From Lentzea aerocolonigenes (lineage in GTDB: Bacteria > Actinomycetota > Actinomycetes > Mycobacteriales > Pseudonocardiaceae): 27,154 bases of DNA. Below are positions 16,489 to 22,723 of this stretch, piece by piece. Location: positions 1 through 27,154 of the forward strand of contig NZ_JYJG01000355.1 of assembly GCF_000955955.1 (NCBI RefSeq). Reading direction: 5' to 3'. Numbering within the stretch: position 1 is the first letter of the stretch; each line of letters opens with the position of its first letter. Made by a program: the position numbers and the translations under genes. The notes beneath the pieces were generated by a model. It ran no database searches. It had not been told where the DNA came from and saw only the letters and a list, made by a program, of their open reading frames with translations.

Positions 16489-16494
16489 GATACT
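16489..16494 (+). promoter_or_regulatory. Candidate -10 box (GATACT) for the first EspG gene
   Basis: GATACT is followed by seven bases and then the GTG at 16502, the leaderless spacing. No Shine-Dalgarno sequence is seen. It matches the -10 pattern at the important second and sixth positions only. Confidence 0.3.
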
Positions 16495-16501
16495 GCTGGC
16501 T

Positions 16502-17263
16502 GTGATCACGCCCGAATATCTCCTGTCGCCGCGTGAGTTCGAGGTCCTGTGGCGGACGCTCCGACTCGGCCGGATGCCCTACCCGCTCGACGTGCCCAGC
16601 GAGGGCGAGACCGAGCAGGAGCTCAAGGCTCTGCAGCGCAAGACCATCGCGGGCCTGCGCGACCGCGGCCTGGCCGACGACGAACGGCTGGAGGACCTGC
16701 TCCGGCTGCTCGACGACCACGTGGTGGCCGTGGACGCGGTGCTCGGGCTGGACCGGACCGTGCGGGCGCTGGCCGCGTCCAGTGGTGACCAGGCCGTGCT
16801 CGCGATCATCGACGGCGACGCGATCGGCCTGCTGGAGATCAGGCCGACGGGGCTCGCGCGCGAGATCGTCCGAGTGCTGCCCGCGGGTGAACCCGGACCA
16901 GGCAACGCGTTGTCCGTGCGGGCGGACACGTTGCAGCAGGCCGCCGCGCTGCAGGAAGCCGAACACGACGACGAGTCGGAAGACCCGTGGGGCGCCGCAG
17001 ACGACGAGATGGACGACCGGGCCGCGCTGCAGAAGGCCGGAGTCTCCTCCCAGGACGCCAAACAGCTCGGTGAACTCGCCGCGAATCGCGTTGCGGGCGG
17101 CCAGTTCGGCGTGACGCGCGGCCGGGAGCGCGCGAACGTGGTGATCAACTGGTTCGACACCCACCAAGGCCGCTACCTGGTGGTCAACTCCGACGGCTGG
17201 CTCAGCCTCTCCCCCGCCGACAACGACCGCATCGCCACGCGGATCGACACCGTTCTGACATGA
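16502..17263 (+). CDS. EspG-family ESX secretion-associated chaperone, copy 1
   Basis: A 253-aa cytoplasmic protein with the EspG-type layout. The N-terminal part is ITPEYLLSPREFEVLWRTLR with the proline-containing PYPLDVPSEG; then an acidic helix region; a mid beta-sheet (VLAIIDGDAIGLLEIRP); and the C-terminal block GGQFGVTRGRERANVVINWFDTHQGRYL. In mycobacteria EspG binds the tip of PPE proteins, keeps them soluble and delivers them to the matching ESX system. This copy has no PPE gene directly before it, unlike its paralog at 19637. It follows the TPR gene closely and is followed by an intrinsic terminator, so the two may form a short unit. Start GTG 16502 aligns with the start of the paralog. 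Assignment to the family is from pattern memory of EspG sequences. Confidence 0.8.
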   Translation: MITPEYLLSPREFEVLWRTLRLGRMPYPLDVPSEGETEQELKALQRKTIAGLRDRGLADDERLEDLLRLLDDHVVAVDAVLGLDRTVRALAASSGDQAVLAIIDGDAIGLLEIRPTGLAREIVRVLPAGEPGPGNALSVRADTLQQAAALQEAEHDDESEDPWGAADDEMDDRAALQKAGVSSQDAKQLGELAANRVAGGQFGVTRGRERANVVINWFDTHQGRYLVVNSDGWLSLSPADNDRIATRIDTVLT

Positions 17264-17278
17264 ATTGATCAGCAATCG

Positions 17279-17313
17279 AAACGGGCGAACACAGGGGTGT
17301 TTGCCCGTTTTTT
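17279..17313 (+). terminator. Rho-independent terminator after EspG copy 1
   Basis: Stem arms 17279-17292 and 17297-17310 (14 pairs including one G-T), a four-base loop, and a run of six T at 17308-17313. It starts 15 bases after the EspG stop and separates it from the effector operon downstream. Confidence 0.9.
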
Positions 17314-17620
17314 CGTCTAGCTCAAAGACCATCCGATCGAGGGATACACGGGCGTTGCGTAATCGAGATCAAGACGAGCCTAAGTGACCTTCGCGGCCCA
17401 GTGTGATTTGGGCCACACCGGCCCCTGGTCAAGACCCGTTCCAGTGATGTGAACAGAGATCCGATGCCCGAATGGGCAGTTGGCCGAGAGCGCTCCCACA
17501 ACCAGGGCAAACGATCTTCCTGATCATCGCACGTTCACCTGATGGTGGCCCGTTTCGGTGCGTGGCAACGCATTGTGAACGCGGGTCTCAATTGGTTACA
17601 CGCGGGCAGGAAATCAGGCC
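17311..17620 (+). promoter_or_regulatory. 310-bp gene-free leader of the T7SS substrate operon
   Basis: No credible gene is seen. The stretch is less GC-rich than its surroundings and most likely holds the promoter for the operon starting at 17621. It contains an inverted repeat GGCCCA-8-TGGGCC (17395-17414) and a distant inverted pair CGTTCAC (17532-17538) / GTGAACG (17575-17581). AGGAAA at 17609-17613 is a possible ribosome site for the next gene. No -35/-10 pair could be assigned with confidence. Confidence 0.4.
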
Positions 17621-18028
17621 ATGTCCGAAAAGGTACTTGATACTGCACGTATGTACATCGTCGGTGACAACGACGCCGTCCCGCTCAAGGACACCGTCAC
17701 CTCGGGTCAGGTGCAGCTCGACCCGACAGCGGGCGAGGAACTCCGCAAGCAGTTCCAGGCCCAGATCGACCAGGTCGACACGTGGCTCGAACGCGCCAAC
17801 AACAGCATCGCCCGTCCGGCACCGCTGGGCGCCAACCCGGTCGGCGACAAGATGCGCGAGAAGTTCACCCAGCGAGCCGAGGGTGAGCCGTACTCGTTCG
17901 TCAGCGTCATGACCGCGTACCGCACGGTGCTGGAGCAGACGAAGAACTCGATCGTCGAGGCGATCGAGAACTTCAACCGCCTCGATGAGGAACACCAGGC
18001 CGAACTGAAGAAGATCATGAACAGCTGA
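17621..18028 (+). CDS. Small helical protein, candidate PE-like partner of the PPE protein
   Basis: A 135-aa protein that I do not recognise as a named family. It has no signal peptide or membrane segment. Two predicted long amphipathic helices are visible (about residues 36-62, GEELRKQFQAQIDQVDTWLERANN; about 95-134, SVMTAYRTVLEQTKNSIVEA to the end), separated by a loop with Pro and Gly. This helical-hairpin shape, small size and position directly before a PPE-like gene parallel the PE-PPE pairing of mycobacterial T7SS substrates, so I infer a secreted or chaperoned partner. There is no WXG motif. An aromatic-x-x-x-Asp element (FNRLD) lies near the C-terminus where T7SS substrates often carry YxxxD/E. 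The ATG is clear; the next gene starts 37 bases after its stop. Confidence 0.6.
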   Translation: MSEKVLDTARMYIVGDNDAVPLKDTVTSGQVQLDPTAGEELRKQFQAQIDQVDTWLERANNSIARPAPLGANPVGDKMREKFTQRAEGEPYSFVSVMTAYRTVLEQTKNSIVEAIENFNRLDEEHQAELKKIMNS

Positions 18029-18065
18029 TCCAGCTGATCCCGTCGAAGCGAGAGGCGAGCCGGTC

Positions 18066-19640
18066 ATGCCCCCCGAGACCGACCCGAGCGAGTTCGAGAA
18101 CAAGCCGGTCCTGACGGACCCCCAGAACTGGGCGTCACGCTCGCACCAAGAGCTCTACGCCGCTGTGCACAACAACAACGACCCCGGTCAGGCAGGCGAG
18201 ATCAGCTCCGACTGGGGCAAGTACGGCACGGAGCTCACCGAGGCCGCACGCACCATCAACGCCGTGATCGCCGCGTCGGAGTCCAAGTGGACGGGTGGCG
18301 CCGCCGAGGCCGCGCGTGACGCGATGAAGAAGCTCGGGACGTGGGTCGACGAGACGGCGAAGACCGCCGTCGAGGTCGGCAACAAGGTCGCCGACCAGGG
18401 CCGTGTCATGGAGGCGGCCCGCGCGCAGATGCCCGCGCCGGTCCAGTTCGACTGGAACAAGGCCGCGGCCGCGCTGTCGCAGCCGGGCACGCCCGCGTTC
18501 GTGCTGGCCTCCGCGGACATCGCGGTCGCCAACGCCGCCTCGCGCGCGGCGCACGACCAGGCGGTCAACGTCATGACCACCATGGAGAACAACTCCCGGC
18601 AGATCGACACGTCGACGCCGACCTTCAAGCCGCCGTTCAACCCGAACACCGGCCAGGTCGAGGAGCCGGTGATGGCGATGCAGCGCATGTCCGGCGCTCC
18701 CACGCTGAACGGTGGCGTGGACGGCCTCATGTCGCCGCAGGCGGCAGGTGGCGCCGTGGCCGCTCCGCCCAGCCCGTCCGGTGCGAACGCCGGTGGCGGC
18801 GGTGGCGGTGCCGCCAACGCGCCCGCTGCTCCCGCGGCCTACACGCCCTCGGCTCCCGGTTACACCCCGCCCGCCAACCCCGGTGGTGGCGGCGGAGGCG
18901 GCGGCGGTGGCTACACCCCGCAGATGCCGAACTACAACCCCGGCAACACGAACGCGGCCGCCGCGACGTACACGCCGTCGGCTCCTGGCTACACCCCGCC
19001 GCCCAACCCCGGCAGCACGTACACCAGCGGTGGCGGGAGCAACTACACGCCGCAGTTCGGGCCCGGTGGCACGCCGTACCTCGGCGGTCCTGGCGGCAAC
19101 ACGGGCAAGGGTGGCGCGAACATCCCCAAGATCCCCGTGGTGGGCAAGGACATCCCGAACCCGAACTACAACCCGCAGAACCCGAACAACCCGAACGCGC
19201 CCAAGGGCATGACGCCCGGCGGCATGCCCGGCGGCGGCGGCGGTGGCGGCGGAGCCGGTATGAAGCCCGGCGCGATGCCGAACTTCGGTGCTGCCGGTGG
19301 TGGCGCGGGCGGCTTCGGTGGCGGACCTGGTGGTGCGGCCGGTGGCGGTGGCTCGATGCAGCCCGGCGGCACGGCCGGTGTGCAGGGCCGTGCGGGCGGC
19401 ATGCCGATGGGCATGACGGGTCCTGGTGGCGCGACCGCGGCCGGTGCCGGCATGGGTGGCGCCGGTGCCCCGATGGGTGGCGCTCCGGGTGCCGGTGGCA
19501 AGGGCGAGGACGACAAGGAACACCGCTCCGCCAGCTACATCATGGGCGGCGACCTGTTCGAGGTCCCCGGTGAGAACCTGCCCCCGTCGGTCATCGGCGG
19601 CGCGAAGGTCAAGAAGCCGAAGGGGCCGGACGCGTCGTGA
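18066..19640 (+). CDS. PPE-like T7SS substrate with Gly/Pro-rich tail
   Basis: A 524-aa protein. About residues 20-180 form a helical PPE-like domain: a helix, then SKWTGGAAEAARDAMKKLG with Trp75 at the helix turn, then a long helix ending EAARAQMPAPVQFDW, much like the end of the PPE helical bundle. Residues 200-490 are low-complexity Gly, Pro, Ala, Asn and Tyr. A 15-residue unit beginning YTPSAPGYTPP occurs twice (18840-18884, 18969-19013). The C-terminus is ordered and charged (YIMGGDLFEVPGENLPPSV, ending with Lys-rich residues). It is expected to be exported by an ESX system with EspG help. Its TGA overlaps the GTG of the next EspG gene by four bases, implying translational coupling and pairing. 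AGAGG precedes ATG 18066. Confidence 0.75.
   Translation: MPPETDPSEFENKPVLTDPQNWASRSHQELYAAVHNNNDPGQAGEISSDWGKYGTELTEAARTINAVIAASESKWTGGAAEAARDAMKKLGTWVDETAKTAVEVGNKVADQGRVMEAARAQMPAPVQFDWNKAAAALSQPGTPAFVLASADIAVANAASRAAHDQAVNVMTTMENNSRQIDTSTPTFKPPFNPNTGQVEEPVMAMQRMSGAPTLNGGVDGLMSPQAAGGAVAAPPSPSGANAGGGGGGAANAPAAPAAYTPSAPGYTPPANPGGGGGGGGGGYTPQMPNYNPGNTNAAAATYTPSAPGYTPPPNPGSTYTSGGGSNYTPQFGPGGTPYLGGPGGNTGKGGANIPKIPVVGKDIPNPNYNPQNPNNPNAPKGMTPGGMPGGGGGGGGAGMKPGAMPNFGAAGGGAGGFGGGPGGAAGGGGSMQPGGTAGVQGRAGGMPMGMTGPGGATAAGAGMGGAGAPMGGAPGAGGKGEDDKEHRSASYIMGGDLFEVPGENLPPSVIGGAKVKKPKGPDAS
18840..19013 (+). repeat. Duplicated 45-bp unit in the PPE-like tail
   Basis: Two copies (18840-18884, 18969-19013) encode YTPSAPGYTPP followed by A/P, N, P and G, separated by a Gly-rich and Asn-rich spacer. 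The copies differ mostly at third positions, so the peptide appears to be under selection. Confidence 0.7.
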
Positions 19641-20395
19641 TCACGCCTGAGTTCCTGTTGTCGCCGCGCGAGTTCGACGTGCTGTGGCAAGAACTGCGGC
19701 TCGGCAGGATGCCCTATCCGCTGGACGTGCCGAGCGAGGGCGACACCGAGCAGGACCGCCGGGTGCTGCGCGAGAAGACGCTCGACGACCTGCGTGAGCG
19801 CGGTCTGCTGGACAACGAGCGGCTGGAGGGGTTCCTGCGGCTGCTCGACGACCACGAGATGTCCGTGGACGCCGTCGCTGGACTCGACCGGACGGTGCGG
19901 GCGCTCGCGGTCTCCGGCCGTGACCGGGCCGTGCTGGCGATCATCGACAGCGACCGGGTCGGGCTGCTGGCGATCCGGGAGACCGGCATCGCCCGCGAGA
20001 TCGTGCGGGTGCTGCCCGACGGCGAACCCGGCCCCGGCACCGCGGTGAACGTGCGGGTCGAGTCCCTGCGCGATGCCGTCGCGATCCAGGAGGCGGAGGA
20101 GTCCCAGGACTCCGACGACCTCTGGGGCGCGGCCGACGAGATGGACGACCGGGCCGCGCTGCAGCAGGCCGGTCTGTCCACTCAGGACGCGAAGCAGTTC
20201 GGTGAGCTCGCGTCGAACCGCGTCGCGGGCGGCCAGTTCGGCGTCACCCGCGGCCGGGAGCGGTCCGGTGTCGTGATCAACTGGTTCGACACCCACCAGG
20301 GCCGTTACCTGATGGTCAACTCGGACGGCTGGCTGAGCCTCTCGCCGACCGACAACGACCGCATCGCCACCCGAATCGACGCCGTGCTCACCTGA
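19637..20395 (+). CDS. EspG-family ESX secretion-associated chaperone, copy 2
   Basis: A 252-aa paralog of the EspG-like protein at 16502, collinear over its whole length. The N-terminal ITPEFLLSPREFDVLW and the C-terminal GGQFGVTRGRER and INWFDTHQGRYL blocks are nearly identical. The middle (about residues 60-175) differs more, including the acidic stretch EAEESQDSDDLWG. The GTG start overlaps the TGA of the PPE-like gene (GTGA, 19637-19640), the usual mark of translational coupling, so this copy is the likely dedicated chaperone of that protein. It probably works in the cytoplasm by covering the hydrophobic PPE tip. The following YbaB-like gene starts 38 bases downstream and seems to be in the same operon. 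Confidence 0.82.
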   Translation: MITPEFLLSPREFDVLWQELRLGRMPYPLDVPSEGDTEQDRRVLREKTLDDLRERGLLDNERLEGFLRLLDDHEMSVDAVAGLDRTVRALAVSGRDRAVLAIIDSDRVGLLAIRETGIAREIVRVLPDGEPGPGTAVNVRVESLRDAVAIQEAEESQDSDDLWGAADEMDDRAALQQAGLSTQDAKQFGELASNRVAGGQFGVTRGRERSGVVINWFDTHQGRYLMVNSDGWLSLSPTDNDRIATRIDAVLT

Positions 20396-20433
20396 GAGCG
20401 CTCCCCGTTGAACCACCGCCGCCGGAGGACCGT

Positions 20434-20937
20434 GTGAATCCCGCGAACCCCACCCAGTGGGTCGAAGAGTACGAGGCCAAGCTGGCCGACCTGAAGAAGA
20501 AGTCGGAGGACCTGCAGGAGAACTTCGCGGCGTCCACCGCGACCGTGACGTCGAAGGACGGCGCGGTGACGGTGACCGTGGGCCCCAACGGCGGCCTGCA
20601 GAACCTGGTGCTCGGGCACCGCGCGGTCGAGCTGGGCGCTCCCCGGCTGACCGCGCTGATCCTGGAGACCGCGCGGCACGCCCAGAAGCAGGCGGCGACG
20701 AAGGTCCTCGAGATCTTCCAGCCGCTCGGTGAGGGCACCGAGGCGTACCAGATGGTCGCCGACTCGATCCCCGCCGACGAGGAGGAGGTCGACGAGACCG
20801 ACGCGTACGAGGAGGTCGAGGAACCGGCTCCCGTCGCGCCGCCGGTCAGCCGGCCCGCGGCGGCCCCGCAGCCGCCGCCCGTCCGCGGCCGCCCGCGCGC
20901 GAACGACGATGACGACGACGACAACCAGCCCTGGTAA
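20434..20937 (+). CDS. YbaB/EbfC-family (EspL-like) protein
   Basis: A 167-aa protein. Residues 1-105 match the YbaB/EbfC fold: a coiled-coil N-terminal helix (WVEEYEAKLADLKKKSEDLQ), then beta strands (ATVTSKDGAVTVTVGPNGGLQNLVLG), then a C-terminal helix (APRLTALILETARHAQKQAATKVLE). The remaining 60 residues are acidic and Pro-rich with a run of Asp, ending NQPW, and look disordered. YbaB proteins bind DNA as dimers, but in ESX loci a YbaB-like protein, EspL of ESX-1, acts in secretion; its place between EspG and a WXG-type gene favours that role here. GTG 20434 is preceded by GGAGG at 20424-20428. The stop and the next ribosome site overlap (TAAGGA). Confidence 0.82.
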   Translation: MNPANPTQWVEEYEAKLADLKKKSEDLQENFAASTATVTSKDGAVTVTVGPNGGLQNLVLGHRAVELGAPRLTALILETARHAQKQAATKVLEIFQPLGEGTEAYQMVADSIPADEEEVDETDAYEEVEEPAPVAPPVSRPAAAPQPPPVRGRPRANDDDDDDNQPW

Positions 20938-20946
20938 GGAACAGCG

Positions 20947-22659
20947 ATGACCGCGCCGGAAACTCCACTCCCGTCTCCTCCCGGGATGAAGATCACCGAG
21001 GAGAACAAGCTCAAGGGCTCGTTGTTCATCGAGGCCTACGGCAGCCTGATCGACGGCATCGGCAAGGACGCCGAGACCGAGACCGAGAAGGCCCTGGACA
21101 TCACGTTCAACGCGATCGGCGCGGCGTCGGCCACGGTGATGCTCGTGATGGACCCGCTGGGCAGCCTCATCGGTGCCGGCATCGGCTGGCTGATCGAGCA
21201 CGTGTCGTTCCTGCGTGACGCCCTGAACCAGCTGATGGGCAACCCGGAGGAGATCCAGGCCAACGTCGAGGCCACCAAGGCGCGCGCGGCCGAGCTGCGG
21301 GTGCTGGCCGAGGACCACAAGAACGGGCTGGCGACGTTCGACGGCTGGACCGGCTCGGCGTCCGAGGCCTACAAGAAGTCGATGGACGGCATGTCGCAGG
21401 AGCTCGACGAGCTCGCGCAGGCCGTCGAGACCAAGGCCAAGATCGTCGCGATCATGGGCATGCTCGTCACGGTGCTGCGCGACATCGTCCGCGACATGAT
21501 CGCGCAGCTGCTCGGGTCGCTGATCGGTGGCGCGATCCTGGCGGCCGCCGCGATGATCCCGACGTTCGGGGCCTCGATCCCGGCGTTCATCGGCTTCGCG
21601 GTCGGCAAGGCGGTGGCGCTGGGCACGAACATCGCCTCGCGCGTCGCCCGCGTCGTGGCGGCGCTGGGCCGTCAGATGAAGCGGATCGGCGACCTCGACG
21701 GCATCATGGCCAAGATCAGCAAGGGCTGGGAGAGGTTCGAGAACTCCGCCGACGTCGCCGAGATCTCCTACGAGGGTTACAAGGCCTCGAAGGACGTCGA
21801 CAAGAAGATCGACGAGGCGGTGGCGAAGAACAACTCCGGCGGCGGTGGCGGTACGGGTGGTACCACCACGGCCTCCGCGCCGAACGCGCTCGCCAACGCC
21901 CGTGTGGGCACGGTCCAGCAGGACGGGACCGCGACTCCCATGCACATGACGTCGGCTCGCACGCAGATGGACTCGGTCGTGGCCACGCCAATGCACCTGG
22001 CATCCGAGCGCACTCAGATGGACGCGCTCGCGCCGACGCACGCCCGCACCGCGATGTCGGCCGCCGAGCCCATGCACATGGTCTCGCGGACTCAGGTGGA
22101 CGCGGTCGAGCCGATGCACGCGCTCAAGCGCATGGACGTCGCGGAGCCCGTGCAACCGTTGCAGCGGACGCAGATGGACGCTGTCCAGCCGTTGCAGCCC
22201 ATGCATCGGGTGGACGCCGTGCAGCCGACGCACCAGCTGATGGACGCCGTCCAGCCCATGCAACCGTTGCACCGGATGGAAGCCGTTCAGGCGCCGATGG
22301 CTCCGACCCACATGAACGTGGCGTCGGACTCGACCGTGGCGTCCGGTGTCTCGATGACGTCGAGCGCGCCGGTGCACCACGAGGCTCTGCAGGCGCGGGA
22401 GACGTACAGCGGCGTCGAGTCCACTCCGGCCGAGCCGGTGCAGTCCGTCACGCCTTTCGAGACGGCAGCGCGGACGCCGACGTTCGAGGCACTCGAGCCG
22501 GCGCGGGAGAACTACAACCCGCTGCAGGCCCGCACGGCGTACTCGGGTTTCGAGGCCCCTGCCGAGCCGATGCAGTCCGCCTCGTCCTGGGACACGACCG
22601 CCCAGTCCGGTGGCGCGCCGCTGCGCCGGACCTCGGTCGAGCGCCCCGCGGAGCAGTAG
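20947..22659 (+). CDS. WXG100-type protein with hydrophobic segments and repeat tail
   Basis: A 570-aa protein. About residues 20-90 are helical with a hydrophobic patch (ASATVMLVMDPLGSLIGAGIGW). About residues 95-165 form a WXG100-like hairpin with Trp134 in DGWTGSASEAYKK. About residues 165-235 hold two or three hydrophobic helices (IVAIMGMLVTVL; LLGSLIGGAILAAAAMIP; IGFAVGKAVALG) that may insert into a membrane. After a Gly linker, residues about 325-460 carry degenerate repeats rich in Met, Gln, His and Asp (RTQMDAVQPLQPMHR and variants). The tail holds two ARxxYSG-like motifs (ARETYSG, ARTAYSG). I do not recognise the full architecture. It is likely a T7SS substrate or effector-delivery partner. 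AAGGA precedes ATG 20947. Confidence 0.7.
   Translation: MTAPETPLPSPPGMKITEENKLKGSLFIEAYGSLIDGIGKDAETETEKALDITFNAIGAASATVMLVMDPLGSLIGAGIGWLIEHVSFLRDALNQLMGNPEEIQANVEATKARAAELRVLAEDHKNGLATFDGWTGSASEAYKKSMDGMSQELDELAQAVETKAKIVAIMGMLVTVLRDIVRDMIAQLLGSLIGGAILAAAAMIPTFGASIPAFIGFAVGKAVALGTNIASRVARVVAALGRQMKRIGDLDGIMAKISKGWERFENSADVAEISYEGYKASKDVDKKIDEAVAKNNSGGGGGTGGTTTASAPNALANARVGTVQQDGTATPMHMTSARTQMDSVVATPMHLASERTQMDALAPTHARTAMSAAEPMHMVSRTQVDAVEPMHALKRMDVAEPVQPLQRTQMDAVQPLQPMHRVDAVQPTHQLMDAVQPMQPLHRMEAVQAPMAPTHMNVASDSTVASGVSMTSSAPVHHEALQARETYSGVESTPAEPVQSVTPFETAARTPTFEALEPARENYNPLQARTAYSGFEAPAEPMQSASSWDTTAQSGGAPLRRTSVERPAEQ
21935..22330 (+). repeat. Degenerate Met/Gln/His peptide repeats
   Basis: About ten copies of a 10-17-residue unit with core RTQMDAV or MDAVQPMQPLHRM, in frame within the WXG-type gene. 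The copies differ at many bases, so this is an old, selected repeat rather than a recent expansion. Confidence 0.6.
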
Positions 22660-22723
22660 CTCCTCCCGGCCGGGACCCCGCCAACCCTGCTTGTTCTGAC
22701 GCAGTACTGGAGATACGCCGCTC

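Noticed and set aside
17395..17414. Inverted repeat GGCCCA-8-TGGGCC as a terminator or riboswitch
   Set aside because: A six-base stem with an eight-base loop, no T-tract and no conserved riboswitch core; it is mentioned only as part of the leader region.
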